Positions 23,900-38,459 of a DNA stretch of 64,000 bases are shown one piece after another; position 1 is the stretch's first letter; every line of letters starts with the position of its first letter. This DNA comes from Proales similis. Taxonomy: Eukaryota; Rotifera; Eurotatoria; Ploima; Proalidae. Location of the stretch: contig JAGVRJ010000012.1 in the NCBI GenBank assembly GCA_019059635.1, positions 1,302,001 to 1,366,000 of the forward strand. Reading direction: 5' to 3'. The position numbers were made by a program, and so were the translations under genes. Under the pieces are notes generated by a model, which made no database searches, had not been told where the DNA came from, and saw only the letters and a list, made by a program, of their open reading frames with translations.

Positions 23900-26800
23900 T
23901 ACCCACTTACTTTGGTTTGATTAATTCGTTCACTTGATCCTGCTCTTTGCACTGGCATCGCTTTTCATTTCATTCTGTGCCCTGCGTTTTACGCCGACTC
24001 AATATTTATCATTGAACCAATCGATCCTGAGCGTTCTACTCTTCAATTCAAATAAATGTTACGCTTTTCCATTTGAAAAAGAAAACTGCTTTCCATTAGA
24101 CATAAAGTTCATGCCAACTCGGCCTGTGCTCGCCATCTAAGATTTGGCGTTTTCATTTCTTTTTATTTTCCGCCCGTTCTATTCTCCTGGCATGCTCGTT
24201 ATTTAACTCGATCGACACTCAACTGCGCAATTAGTCAAGTTTGCCAAACGCCCAATTGAACTGGCTCGAAATTCAGACCAGATTTTCTCAAGCCTTTTCC
24301 TTGAGCCTTCAAACAGAATTTCTCATTTTAATTTGGTCGCTTTTAATCTTCTCCAGTTTGTTCCACAGACTGGGGGTCTAGCTTATCTTCTGCTAGCCTC
24401 TTCTAGTCCCATTCACTCCTCTTAGTCATTTTCAATCAGAGAGCTGAGCTTTGCGTCGAATGATTGTGGCACGAACGCAATTTGATTAGCACGGGCATGT
24501 TCATCTACCAAGTGTCACTTGAAAATTTTTAGCAAGACTCGATAGTCACTTGGAACCTGGTGCTCTTCAACTTTTCATTCCGTCTCTCGCACCCACTTTC
24601 TCCTTTCTCTCTCTCTTTTCTGCCCATTACATTACTTTTCCTCTCGGTTCACAGGCTTGTACTTGGCAGCCATTTATATTTGCATTTTACGCTCGTGTTC
24701 AATCAAGTTTCTATTAATACCGGCCGAGCCGATTAATCGACAGTGCCAGTCAATTAATTTAATGTCGGTGTTGACGTAGTCGATTGTCGTGAATTTAAAT
24801 TCGATTTTAAGTGCTACTCAACAAAATCAATCAAATACTAAGTGCGTTCCCTACTCATCGCTGTTGTTGCTTATTTGCGCCGCGTCCAACCTCACCTCCG
24901 CTTTTGGCTTTAATCGCCGTTTTCATGGCCCATGATTGCGCCTGGCTTCAACGCGACCGATCCAAGCGCAGCTTCCAACACGCTCAATTCCAAACGAGTC
25001 GAGAGATCTGTCGCCCAGTTTTCATTCACGCGCCAACTGGCATATCCTTGGATTTGTAGCTAATAGTAGAGCCTCCACGCCGCACATGATCGCGTGTTTC
25101 ACGCTTTCCTTTCAACTCAATCCTCTTCATTTGGTTTAATCACATTCGCACTGGGCACTATTGTTCTGTTTTCAATTCAAAAAAAAAAAAAACCGCCCAC
25201 AAACAATAGTGAACACGTAAAGACACGATTTGCGCTCCACAATCGCACGAGCATCGAAGCGTTTTCATTTACTTGGGCAGAATCTTTTGTTTTTCTCCAA
25301 CTTGCGTTTTCAGACTTGAATTGAGGCATTCGATTTGAACTTAAGACCGACACACTGTGTGTTCGATGCTCTCCTCCCTTTGACGAGTATTGCCTTCAAA
25401 TTTTGACTCGTTTCATTGCAACTCATCCCTGGAGCCATTTCATCGACAGAGAGAGAGAGAGAGACAGAGATCGTTTGCTCGAACTGATTTGTTGGTCATG
25501 ATTACATTTGATCTTTCAATTTGCCAGTTCAATATAAACCGTTTTTCTCCTCTTTTCTTCTTTTCTCTATTTTCTTTCAACTGCGTTTAATTTGTTTACT
25601 TTTGCACTTTATTGTCTCTATCGGATTTCGCTCGTTCAGAGTGTAGTTTATCACTCGTCTTGATCATCAGTCGACTGGCCTGCTTATCTGCCTGCTTGCT
25701 TGCTTTGCTGCCAGCCTGCCTGCCTGCCTGGATGCTTGACTCGGTCGTCCAAAAACTCAAATTTTATGCTAATATTGAAATCGATCGTTGAAAAAAAGAA
25801 TGGCAAATGGATGCGCATTAGTTTGTTCTTCTTCTGAAATAATAAACAAGAAAAGGCTCAAACTTTATTGCGTTTGCTTACAACTGACTTGAAAATTTGC
25901 CCGCCTGCTCATTCATAATATCATCAAGTCATTTTTCTTTCGTTTTAATTATTCCATTCTGGTCGGCATCGATTGGCCTGAAACTGGGACTAATCCAACT
26001 CTGCGAGCGAATTTAAATTCAACTTGTGAACAAATACTGCTGCTTCTGCCAGTGATGATGATAATTTTGTTCTTTCTGCTACTCGTTCTAGCAGCCGCAC
26101 TGTTCCTGCCGGCTTTGTTTCTAATCTTGTTCGAATAACATGCAAACGCTAGTTATTATGTTCTCATTGAACCTTTGGTGCGAGAGCCGCCGCTGCGGGC
26201 CTCAACGGCCAGAAATTGAAATGAAGATAATCAAATCAGCCAATATGTTAATGGGCAAAGTAGTGAGAGAGCGAGAGTGTGTGTTTTCCACAATTTGAAC
26301 AACAAAGCTTTTCGCCTTTCTTCGTATTTTGGTCCTCTCCTAATTTTTAGTTTAGTTGCTACAAATTGGTGTTAGGCCGGCTCAAAAATGAGCTCTTCTC
26401 AGCCATGCGTTCAGAATGCGGGTTACAATCGGCGAGCTAGCGAATCAAAAGTAGGCATATTGAGCATCTGCTTTCAGTCAGTTTAGGTCCAGAAGTAACT
26501 CTATTTGTATTTTGGTTCATTTTTCTGCACTTTCGCTCGTTTAAAACGCAAAAGACCTGGCGTCTACTATTCGTTCAAATGCATTCTTTCGGTCGCTGTG
26601 TCTATTTCAAATAAATAAAAGCGATTTAATTAATGAGTCGAAGCGCCTCTTAACAGCAATAAAATGCTCTCGCCTCCATTTCCTTCTACTATCGCTTTCC
26701 ACTTGTGCCTTGATTTTTATTTTATTTTCATTTTTGCTCATCAGCCAGCCAGTCAATCGTCTGCTTTATTTCTCTCTTTTTATTTTTTGTTCATTTTTTT

Positions 26801-29800
26801 TATGATAAAGTCAAATCGCTAGCCTTTCGCTGTTTTTATTAAAAAACAAAATGCAAAGAACGAAAGCGGCTGAAAAAAAACGAAGCCCAACATTGAGCTC
26901 TCGAGCCTTTATTTTATTATTAGAATCGATAAGATCAAGATGGCCGGCCGAGAACGAATTAAAGCGAATTTATTTGGATGATGATGATAAGAGGAGCTTT
27001 CAAATGCCACTGAGTAGCGTGAAAAGCAATAAGCGTCAGAAAAATTTCTACAAATTTCTTTTTCATTTATTCGCGCCTTTGCTTACTCGTCCAAATTTTG
27101 ATTTGTTTATTCAAGCCGCTATTTTTTATATGGCCGTTTGGCGTTTCAATTGCCGATTCGCTCCCAATAAACTCCTTGGTCTTTTATCTTTCTAATGTCT
27201 GCGCGCGCGCACACACACACACATGTGTTCGTGCTTGTGTGTGTTTCTAAATTCCTCAAGTTCAAGAGGCAGCGATTCTGGCTCTAGCAATGCGCTCTGT
27301 TCGACATTAAAAAATGAAATGAAATGTGAAGAAGCTCCATTGTGTGTGTTTTTGAGTCGACCTCTCTGCCGCCGGTCCATGCAAATCTCATAAATCCGAT
27401 GCTTTTTACTTGGCGCCCATATGGCTCTTGCGTGCTGCTGAAAGATGCCAAATTAATGACTAAACAACTTTTGCTCTAATTTTGAATTTTTCTTTCGCTC
27501 TCTATTCTCTCGGCTTGTTCGATCGGTTTATTCTAACGCTCCTACACACACGCCCTTTAGATGCTCGTCTTTTGCATTCTCTGGCTGTGTCGGGCTCTCT
27601 CTCTCTCTCTCTCGATGGAATCAATTCGCTTTCGATACTTCGACCCGGTCAAATTATAATATTTAATTAGATCTTTTGGCCACTTAGTGCCGTTGAATAC
27701 CAGGCGTGTGTGGTTTTAAGTATGAAATTAAAGGATTAATGCGCTATTTGTTAAAATATCGTGAAAGAAAACACCAAAAAACCAACATAATTTATCTCGT
27801 CACTAATTTAGTAAGAGTTTGCCAGCTCTGGGGCAGATAGACACGCAGGCAGCATGCAGCTTTTTTGTTTACTTGCTCGCCATTCTTGCCTCATATTTTA
27901 TTTAGTTTTTACACTCTCGTTCACTTACAACTCACTGACGCATTCGCTTGTTTTCCGACGGCTTTTTTCAAAATGCACACAGAGAAGCTGCACTGGCAGG
28001 CGTGTTTTAAGAGGCAAATATTAAGAGGCAAACTCAGAGAGAGAGAGTTGAGAAGCGTCAAAATTAAGCCAAGCAAGCAGGCCAGTAACAATTTTGATTA
28101 AGTCAGCCAAAGAGAGAGAGAGGCACTCGATATAATAAAAAGCGTCTGATGATTTTAAATCAAACAAGCGGAAAACGCCGAGCTTGTGTCGAGCAGCCTC
28201 CAAACTTGTCAAACATGAGCGGTTGTGTTTAAATCGACTTTTTATTTGCTTTTGGCATTTTAGAGCGTTTTATTTCTTCTTATTTTCTTCATCGCGCTCA
28301 TCATAGGCGCAATATTCTCTATCTCTAGCGCTAGTCTTGCTCTTCTTCTGCCCATTTGTCAAGCAGTCAAGCAGCAGACGCGATCCGATTGCTCTCGATC
28401 GACTGAACACATTTGTAAGAAAATTGATTTCGCCCGGGTTAGATTGGCCCTGATCTAGAATGACGATGATGACGATGATGATGATCTGGCGGCCAATATT
28501 TGAGTGGAAAGAGCATGAGCAAAATTTTCATTTACACGCCGGAACGTTTGACGATGTGTTTATTGGTGTCGAGCTCTCGAGAGCGGGCAAAGAGTGCCGA
28601 TTTAAATTGAAATGCAGATCGATTGGGCCCAAGCGAGCTGAGTGAACATGTGAATGAGTGAGCCAATTGAAATTTGAGTTGTTAAATTAGCCAGACTCGT
28701 ATTGATCATCTTGTTGATTAGTTTCTGGTACTTGTTCGAGTCGCCTTCCGCCGCCGCTGCGACCAGTTTTGAGCATTCAAAAATAAAAATGAACGAAAGC
28801 AGCATGAAAAGAATAAAATTCATTGATGCCGGAATATGAATTTTGAGAGTGCTAGAAAAGCTAAATGAGACAAGCAGAGCGAAAGAGACGAGACAGAATG
28901 GATGCAATTGAGTCGTTGGCCTGCGTGAATATGAAATAATTGCGGCCATATGCGGCAGCGCTGTTCAAATTAGCTGTTCGTCAACTCTTTTACTAAACAT
29001 GTGTCTTGTTACAATCGGTCTTTAATGAATGCGTCAAGTTTTGCTCTTGTTTTGTTTTTTTGTTTATTTCAGTAGTTTGAGCGAGATAATGTGGCCAGTG
29101 CTAGTGACAGCTTCGCTGAGGGCTCATGCTCAGAGCATGATCGAAGAACAAGCGAGAAACGTCCGTGTCCGGTCCTCATCGCTCGTCCCTCTTCCGTTTG
29201 ATTAATTTTTGTTTATTCTCTCAATTCGAAACCATAGACGCCTTTGATAAACAAAGCCGAGTTGGCCGGGCTCAGTTGACTTGTTGAAATTCAATATCTT
29301 CATTCATTCATTCGCTGCCGTCATCCGCGTCTCGTCTCGTTTACTTTTGCGCATTAGTTTTTCTTTCATTTTCATTTTTTCTTCTTTTTTTTTTTTCATT
29401 TTGTTTGACTCGTTCGAAATTGAAGCAAACAACAAACGCATTGACAAATGGCGGCCATTTGTATGCTCTGCATTTTAAACACTACTGTCCTATTCTGTGT
29501 TGTGTCTATTTGCATAGCTGGTTAAAACTCAAAACTGAGGAGGCGCATACAACCGAGCGAAAGAAGCTCAAGAGAGACAAATTAAAGAGGCAAATGTTGC
29601 AGTCTTTTTCGTCTATTTGTTTGTTCGATCGATTGATTTTGGATGGCTCTCTTTTGATTTAAGCCAGCAGTTAATTAGAATTGGGGCTTTAACTATTTTG
29701 GGATTTGGAACTGGGACCTATTCGTTTGTTTCATTCGCGCTTCATCGCCAACGCTGTTCATTGTTCTATTTGTTTAAGTGTTTGAGCCTAATCTCTTAGA

Positions 29801-30482
29801 ACGTCGACGCCGTTTCATTTTAACTTTCTTTTCTCTGTTTGTCTCTTTGTTGTTGTTTTTTATTTTACTCCTCACTCCCATTTTGCTCAGCTCTTTTGCC
29901 TCTGTTTGCATTGACGGACAAGAGAAGCCTGTTACGCTTTATTGAGTTTGTTCAAATCCTTGTTCGTCTTGCTCTGTGGCGAGCGCCTCTTTCTCCTTCT
30001 CAGCCCAAAAGGGAGCAAATGCTACAATTTGAATTTTTCTCTATTTTAATTCGCTTATTCTTTCTCATTTTAACCAATCCTTTCTCGTTCTTCCTCTTTA
30101 TCTCTCTGTCTGGTTGCAAATTTTATTCGCTGCTGGCCTCAACCTCTTTTCTGGTTTCGCCTCTTTATTTAATAGTCTCATTCTCATTTTTATTACTTTA
30201 GATAATTGCGTTTGACGCCAATGCCAACTTCAAACGCCCAATCAAATGCGTGTGAATAGGGGAGGCAAAAAAGAAGAAATTTCATTTCACTTGGGCGCTT
30301 CATCTCCTGTATGCAGTCGACTGGCTGGTGCTGGTGGTGAGCTGGCGCAGTTGCAAGCGCACTAACAAAAACAAGTTTGAGCAGAAATAATAATTTTGAA
30401 CTTATCGATTTTTGTTGTCTTGTGCACGCGTTCAATATTTCGGATTATTAAACTCGGCAGATGATGCGCCCCTTGTCTGTGC

Positions 30483-30484
<2 letters not shown>

Positions 30485-30535
<51 letters not shown>
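30485..30535. repeat. GT dinucleotide microsatellite
   Basis: About 25 uninterrupted GT units, the longest pure dinucleotide tract in the window. Confidence 0.95.
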
Positions 30536-30536
<1 letters not shown>

Positions 30537-33396
30537 ATTCACATACTAGCGCTCATTGAAACACACAGACACGCAGGGACCAGGAGCGAATCGAGCAGCC
30601 AGGCGAATACTGATGCCTGCCTAAACTAAAGCGTTGAATGGAATCGCTAATCGAATTTGAATTGATAAATTAGAATGCGTCCTATCAGCGAATTCTATTC
30701 GTTTCGCAGGGCATCAATTTATTCCTGACTTGCTTATTCGTTTCGAGCAGCATTTGTTTGATTAAAATCAAATTAAGATGGCGCTCTTTTCCACATTCTT
30801 ATTTACGTGTGCGCCTGATTTTCACTTGTCTAAACTTTTTGGCATTTCCAAGCCCGTAGGCGGCCACCGCTTGCCCAACATTGCCAATTTCATTTTGCAG
30901 GAGCAAGCCGCCAGAAATTGGACTCTTCAAGTTTTTTTTCTGGTCATTTGCAGCTGCCCAGCGTCTGATAATTAACGCGGTCTTAATTCGAATTCAAGCA
31001 GCAGCAGCAGACATAGTAGCAGTGGGCAAAATAAATTTGCATCGTCTCTCATATCGGCGATGTTATTATTATTTTTTTTTGTTTTGCTTTAATTTATTTG
31101 CACAGGCAAGCCAAGAAGGCATGCAGTCAGCAGCCGGCCAAAGTCTTAAACAAGAGTCAGAACAAAAGACTCTGATTCACTGAATGTGAGAATGAAAAGT
31201 TCAATGCGCATATGTGCACGTACATTCACTTAAAACCGAGCAGAACTGAATGAAATATAGACAGAATGAGAGAGAGAGCGAGAGCGTGTGTCTGTGTGTG
31301 TTTCAGAGACCGGCAGTTCGAAATTTGTTTTTAAATATTTGCACTGTTTTGAAGCGATTTGTTTAGATAAAATTCGCGCGCCTGTGTGTGTGTGATGGAA
31401 GAATGGGGACGTGTTTGATGATGACAAGCATCACGATGATAATAAAAATTAATAATCAACCCGACCAACATACACTCACACGTAGCACTTAAAAAGCAAC
31501 TTTATTTGTTTCTATCGATTTACTTTTATCATAATCTCCTATTGAACACACACACACGCGCACTCACATAGGCAGAAGCACACACACACACAAAGGTACA
31601 CATACACGGAGAACGGGATATACACGCATGGTCTGACAACAAACCTAACGAGCGAACGAGGCAAGACGCGTCGCTGCTAGATTGAACTTATTCACAAGAT
31701 TAACATCCGACTGGTTGAACATGTCCGGTTTGGATCAATAGGCCACGCAGAGCGAGCGAGCCTCTTTGTCGCCACTTTTGTTTACTGAAACAATGGAGCT
31801 TTCGTTACATTTCTTTGATAAAGAGTGTTGACGATCGCTTGGCTTAGGCGGTCAAGCAAGTTATGTGCAAATAGGATTCGCGTTTATTTCGTGTCCTAAT
31901 CGAAATTCAAGTCTCGATCGCTAATTGCTCCCTTACGCTCCAATCTTGTTTGCCCGCGTGTCTCTTCACACTTTCCTCAAAACATTTTATTTTTAATTGG
32001 GCTCTCAAACCATTTAGTTCGTTCATGTGCTACTCTTGGGCCAGCTTCATGTTTAGAAATGTCATATCTGCTTATGGTTCTTTATGTACGTTGACTACTA
32101 ACGCGCTTTTTCACGACCTCGATGCATCGTTAGTATCGGCTGCGCGGTCCGATTGTGCTCGAGTCTCTAAAAAAACGAGGGCCAAAGAGAGAGAGAGAGG
32201 CCTCAATTTCTAGTGGTTAATTTAAAATTGCATTTTTAGCGCAGCGCATTCGTTCAATTTAAACGCAGCCTCTTTCAATTCGTGCTTTATTCGCATTTCA
32301 TTCCTCGGTTTAAACGAATGAAAATTGAATTCAGGTGCGCAGGCGGCTTCCTATTGGCCCACGTCGCATTGGTAAAAATTAATTCCAAATATCCTGAATG
32401 GATCGTGTATTTGACAGATTAACTTGAACGCCAGACCTGAAGCATTTTATTAAATTCGCCCGAGTCTATATAACCGCATTCACTGTCTGTCTATATCTCG
32501 CATTTCTGCTCCTTTTATTTCTCTTAACTGCAGGCGGAAGGCAGCTCCTATTCTTTCAAATCATCATTTTCATCTTCTTGATTCGTTTAATTAGCCCCGC
32601 AGCCAGATAATTTATTGATTAGATGTTTCATCATCAACCGAAAAAAAAAAGTGTTCAGGTCCAAGAATTTTTAGTTTAAAAAGCATTAACGCCGCCAGCT
32701 TTCTGCAAATTAAAAACTAATTTCCTTTCTGATTCATAATTCGAATTACACTCGAGCGCAAGCGTCTTGTCCGCCCGATGCATTTCGTTTGCCTTCCATT
32801 CGTTTGCCGATTTCTGTCTCTTTTGAACGATTTCGTAATTCGTTTGCGTCCTGTTTGGATTTGCGTGTATCGCTCGTCTGATTGGGCCATCCAGAAAGCT
32901 GAATGTGCGTCTTTTTCCATACATTTAAATGTAATTCACTTTAAAGGCGAAGCAAATCATTTTTATTCACGGCTGAGTCGGCAAAATTTCAAGCCATTCG
33001 CTTACCAACCTAGTCGCGTGCGGGCGCGATTAATTATTCAAATTTCCATTAACTCTCAATTCTAGCTTCTGATCGTGGTTGTCTGCGTTCAGAAAATACA
33101 AATTCAAACGCTACTTATTCAAAAGAAGCGTTCCAGTCTTCACTTGCCGAGCCTAAATTTCTGCTCATTCTTGTTTAGAAAGAGAGAGAGAGAACTCGTC
33201 GTCATCATCATTTATTCATTTCATCTGCTGGATAAAGTAATCGTCTGGTTGTGTTCAGATCAATTATGCATCAGGTCAATGCGTCTCAGAGAGCGGGTTC
33301 TCCCCGCAGACAGTATGGGGCATCTCAAGTCGAATTAAAAAATCGATAAATTTTAAGCCAAACTCTTCTCCGGCCATGAGCAGCATGAATGATAGT

Positions 33397-33420
33397 AGAA
33401 TTGGAGAGAGAGAGAGAGAG
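33397..33420. repeat. GA dinucleotide microsatellite
   Basis: Short uninterrupted GA tract in the gene desert. Confidence 0.85.
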
Positions 33421-34779
33421 GCGGACGCTCGCTGTTCAAACTAATCATTCATTAATTGGCCGACCCATTGCTTCTTCCAATGAATTATGGATTTTGACTG
33501 ATTTGAAAAATTTGCTCATTTCGCGCTTGTTCTAATTCCTGCCTATATCTCGTCTATATGGCTCGATTTGTCTATATATATGGCTGCAGCCCAGTCAGGC
33601 AGGCAGATAGACTCGTTCGTTTTTCGACTCGAGCAAGATAGCCGCACTAGCTTGTGTGAAATACGAGTTCTTGAGGGTGCTCTTAATGCGCTCTAATGGC
33701 CGTTTTAATTTAAAAAAAAAGAAGAAGCTCAGAAATATTTCATATGGTGATTGATTTAATCTCATTCATTCGTCTATCTGGCGCGCGTAAATGATGATGA
33801 ACGCTTTTGGGCCTGTTTTGCCTGATTTCATTGTTGTTGTTGTTGTTGTTCTCTGGACTAGTAGCAGCGTTCATGCTACTTTTGCTCGTTTGATTGTTTT
33901 TACAGCAAATTCAGACGGCCGCTTGAGTTTTAATGGCTTCGCGATTTTATATGATCATAGTCAGTATCTTCATCATAATTTTATATTCATCCATTACTCT
34001 CTTTCTCTCTAGTTCTTCTAAATATCCATCTCGTTTGCCCTACCTCCCCCTCTACTCTCTCACTGCCTGATTGCCTGCCTCTTTTTTTTTTCTTCTTCTT
34101 TATGCCAGATTTGTTTTCTCAGATAAAGATAAATTTCGTTTTAATCAAATCATTTCGAATTCCCTCAGCGTTCCTTTCTTCAACGTTCCTAAACTCAATT
34201 CTCTTTATGATTTCGCACAGCCGGTGCAGCCATATCAAATTCAGCTTGTTTGCTCGTCTGTCTAATTTGGCAGGCGGGCGGTGGCGGCGCTCTGCGGACA
34301 AATCACAGCCAATTCGAACTGGCCACTGTTTTATTCGTGACGTCTGCGATCAGCTTGCCTTAGACTTGACTCTTGAATATGTTGAAAGCCAAGCCCGGGT
34401 GCATGCAATAAACGACGCTTATGCGGATATTTAAGGTATTAGTGCGACGAGTCAAAAGATTTAGGACATGGACCGGTCGGTCGATGGCCCGGCCGACGTG
34501 TACCAAAGTTGCGTGCTCGACCGGATTAGAACAATATCTATTTTCGAATGTTAAAACTCAATAGTCGCAGGATTAAGATATTAAACAAAAAGTAATAGAA
34601 CGTCGAGAAACGAAGCCTTCTTTGATTTGCAAAAAAAGAGAAAAGTTAAAGAAGAGCCAAGATGAACGCATTGAGGGCCAACTAGAAAGAATTTCATCGA
34701 TGTTTGAATAAGGGACCTAAGTCGCTGACCAAACAAAACAAATAATTCGCTGCTTTATATTATTAAATTTGTATGTGCT

Positions 34780-34781
<2 letters not shown>

Positions 34782-34827
<46 letters not shown>
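34782..34827. repeat. GT dinucleotide microsatellite
   Basis: About 23 uninterrupted units. It is followed 37 bp later by a short perfect hairpin at 34864-34883. Confidence 0.95.
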
Positions 34828-34828
<1 letters not shown>

Positions 34829-34863
34829 TGTGGACGGTCCGTGTATGTGGACGATCTCTTCGG

Positions 34864-34883
34864 GGCCTATCATTAGATAGGCC
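34864..34883. repeat. Perfect 8-bp hairpin with ATTA loop
   Basis: GGCCTATC and its exact reverse complement GATAGGCC are separated by four bases. Its role is unknown and it may be chance. Confidence 0.6.
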
Positions 34884-37800
34884 ACTGACCGTTTGATTCG
34901 AACGGATTTATAAATCAAAGAGCAAGCACAAATAATTCTATTTACTTGGCCCATGCTTCTTTATCTCATTTCTCTCTCTTTTGTGACCTGCGATCTGCTG
35001 ACTGATCCAATGCTTGTACGTTTTTTTTTATTCAACTTCAAACGACGGCTCGGCTATATCTAATATAATTGCGCGGTTAAAATATTACATGCAACGCTCG
35101 CTATTTGTACATTTTTAATTAAGATCAACTTTAGAGCCGATCTGATCAGCGTTTTAACATAATAAGATGTAGAAGAAGAATTAGGCGAAGACAACAACCA
35201 CATCGATGACGACAACAATGATAAGGGCAGACTGAAAACCAAATCATCCTCGTCATCTCTTTTGCTTTTTAATTATCAAGAAGCCATTTTGCACACAACA
35301 AATACCAGACTCGAATGTTGAATGCGTTTTCTAACCGCGACCAAATTAGAATTAACGGATGAAGCGATCAAGAAATTGGACTCGCTGAGCTCAACTCAGC
35401 TTTTTGCGTTAATTTTTTTTTTCGCTGGTGAACTCAATTGAGAGATGAAAATGCGCCCAATTTCCTGTCCGTTCGTGCATATTCGTTTGCCTGATCCTTA
35501 AGACTGTGATTATACGCCACCGTAGTATTCTCTTCTATATTCTGCTCGGCGCTCTGTTCAATGCATTCCAGTCGTCGACCAGTGAGACAAGAGCAGCGAA
35601 GAAACTAAATCAAAATGAGAGCGCAGGCAAGCGGGAAGCTAGCGGCCCGCACAAATAGCAGCAAGCCAGCTTCTCTGATAATGGAATTTATTTTTTAATT
35701 AAAGGGCTCGAAATCAAATTGATAATGCGATTTGATTAGGGAGTCTTAGATTCCTTAAAAATTCGCATGCGAGCTGCGAGCACTCTTTTGCTCTCGCTCT
35801 GACACACGCAGAGATGCCATTGACGGCATGGGGCTTGAAAATCAAAGTAAAATTCAATTTCGCTAGATAAAATTTCTCTTCGATTAGCGTGCTCCTAATT
35901 AATCGCTATCGATTTTTTTTTCTTTGAATAATGACTTTACGCACCAATAGCCGCTCGCTTCAAATCTAAATCTTTTCATCCCCTGTTCTCTGCCTCTTTT
36001 CTTTCGCTCTCTTGCTCACAAATCTCTGCTTTTTTCATCTTGTCTTGTTTTTGTTTTGCTTGCCTCTACTGAACTCCGCTTGTTCTCAGATTTGAATCAA
36101 AACCACTTTGGCCGTCATTGAGCATCCTAGACAGCTCGCTTGTTTATTCGCTCAACTTCATGTCGGCGTCGGTCGTTTTTATAATCAAGTCTTCAATCTT
36201 TCTTTAAGCGCTGGCTTCATTGTTATTGATAATGATCATCATCATCATCATAATCATCGCTATTATTAAAAAAAAGAGCAAAAAAGAATGAAAAGAAAAA
36301 AATGTGCGCCGGCCGCATGTTAGTGTAAACAAGGCGCTTCGTTTCCGTTAGGACTGTTGATGTTTGTGTTTTGTATATTCGGCTGCGTCGGTCCGCTTGC
36401 GCATGCTTGTCTGTGTGTGAGCGCTGCGCCTATTTGTTGTTTAATGCGTCCCAGTCGTAGTTTGGCCATGCCGAATTGACTAATGCACAACAGGAAAAAA
36501 TGGTATCTGTTTATTTTTTCTTTATCTGCCTCTCTCTCTCAGTCTCTTGGGTTCACTTTCACACACGCACTAGTTTTTATTTTCTTTTTCTCCGATTCTC
36601 GTCGATGCGCGAAACTTAAAACTTTGACCAGAGGCGTCATTTATGCCTGACAAACAGCTAATCAACAACGTGTGTGTGTTTTGATCTTTTTTTTTCTGTT
36701 TTCTTTTCCTAGTCTCGCTTTTTCAGCAACTATCTGCGCACGTACAAAAGAAATGAACACAAGTAGACAACATGACCGATTTCAATACATAACTGGTCAA
36801 CAGCCAACCAGTCGGCCAGTCATAATTGCGAGCATCAAATACTCACATTGGCGGGCATCGGGCTGATTAACTCCGCTTGCTGCCTGTTTGACCACTCGAA
36901 TCAATCAATTAGCTCACATTTAATTTCTGTGCATTTTTGTTCGCTTTAGAATCGAGCATTGTTCGATAATTTAATTTAAAAGCCGATGCTCATCCGAGTG
37001 AGAGCGGGCGTAAATTCGACTGGCGATGCCGAACGCATCGCGCGAGGGCACAACAACAGCAATCAACTTATTAAACCTTGCAGCGAACGTCCATGGAACT
37101 CGCAGGCTGACTCTTTCTAGACGAGTTGGCCGCCGACGGCCACTCAGTTTAATCTTGAGAATTCATCGGCGTGAAAATGAATTCAATTTAGGCCCGGCCG
37201 CAATCGAATTGTGTTTCTCGCTCTTATTTGTGACAGGAGCAGGCGAGCGAGCTAACGAACGAACGGACAAATCAACATTGCTGAGTACTTTAAACTTTCG
37301 AAATCAACATTTAGTTCTCATCGAGCGAGCTAATGAGGACCGCATTCGATCCGCTTGCATCGATAAGCCGTCATGACTGTCGAGGCGCATTAAATTATTT
37401 AAGAGGTTCTGACGATGCTGCCACTGCCGCTGATGGTCAGCACGAGATAACCGTCTGACCTAGGGCCTCTTATCGTCAATTTTAATTAATTCAGCCATGC
37501 GATCGGCACCACTTACTGATTGATTACTGAACTTCATCAATTTATGGGCTTCTGGAGTATGTGTCCGATTGAATTTCATTTTTTGGCCGAGTTCAAGCGC
37601 ACGCGTTTTTCATTCGATTTTGATGCGCCTGCCATTTGTATATCATCGGCCTAAATTTCAATCGATTCTATTTGTTGGCTCCACCTCGTTCAGTTTTCAA
37701 TTGGACGCTTTGCCTCCCCTACCCTGCGGCTCAGTGTTTTTTTTTTCAAACGCACACACACACTCAAGACTCATTTAAACAAACGCGCGGGCAAACATCA

Positions 37801-38435
37801 ATAATTAGTCAATTTTCTCCTTCATTTAACTCGAGCCAACAAGCGGCGCGCATGCGTGCCTGAGAGCATTCGTTTTCATTTCTGAAAAAGGCTTCCTCTG
37901 ATTTATTGGCGCGTGTGCTCCGCCAATGCCAGATGTTTAAACAGTTGAACTTTTAACTGCGTTTTAGTGGTACGCGCGCGCTCTCTGAACGAGCGTTTGT
38001 GTGTGAAATGCCATTGAGCGATCGATGGCCGTTCCTTGTTGTCCGTTCCTCCTCCTCTGGAACGTATTATTTGTCTGACATGATTCACACTCGTATTCAA
38101 ATACACACACCGAGACAGAAGCACCCGCACTGACGGCGGCCGGTTTATTAAACTAGCGCAACTCTTCCAAACGGCGCCACTTTTTCAGTCAGACGGGTGG
38201 CGATGTTTTCGCGAGACCTGTCATCTCTCGACTCAATACTTGAAATTGTGAACAACCTTTTAATTATAGTCGCTCATTTATTCATGATAATAGCGCAAAC
38301 CGAGCACTGGCACTAGAACAAGTGGTGGATTAGCGTCGAATGCCAATTTGCTCGCTCACCAATTTTTCTCTCTCTCTCTCCCCGTCCTCTCTTTTATTTT
38401 TAATTCATCTCTCAACTCAGTGGAAACCATCCACT

Positions 38436-38459
38436 TGTGTGTGTGTGTGTGTGTGTGTG
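38436..38459. repeat. GT dinucleotide microsatellite
   Basis: About 12 GT units, about 0.9 kb upstream of the zinc-finger gene start codon. Confidence 0.9.

Noticed and set aside
37026-37376. A 116-codon plus-strand frame in the gene desert
   Set aside because: No recognisable domain; Arg/Leu-rich composition and isolated position suggest chance.
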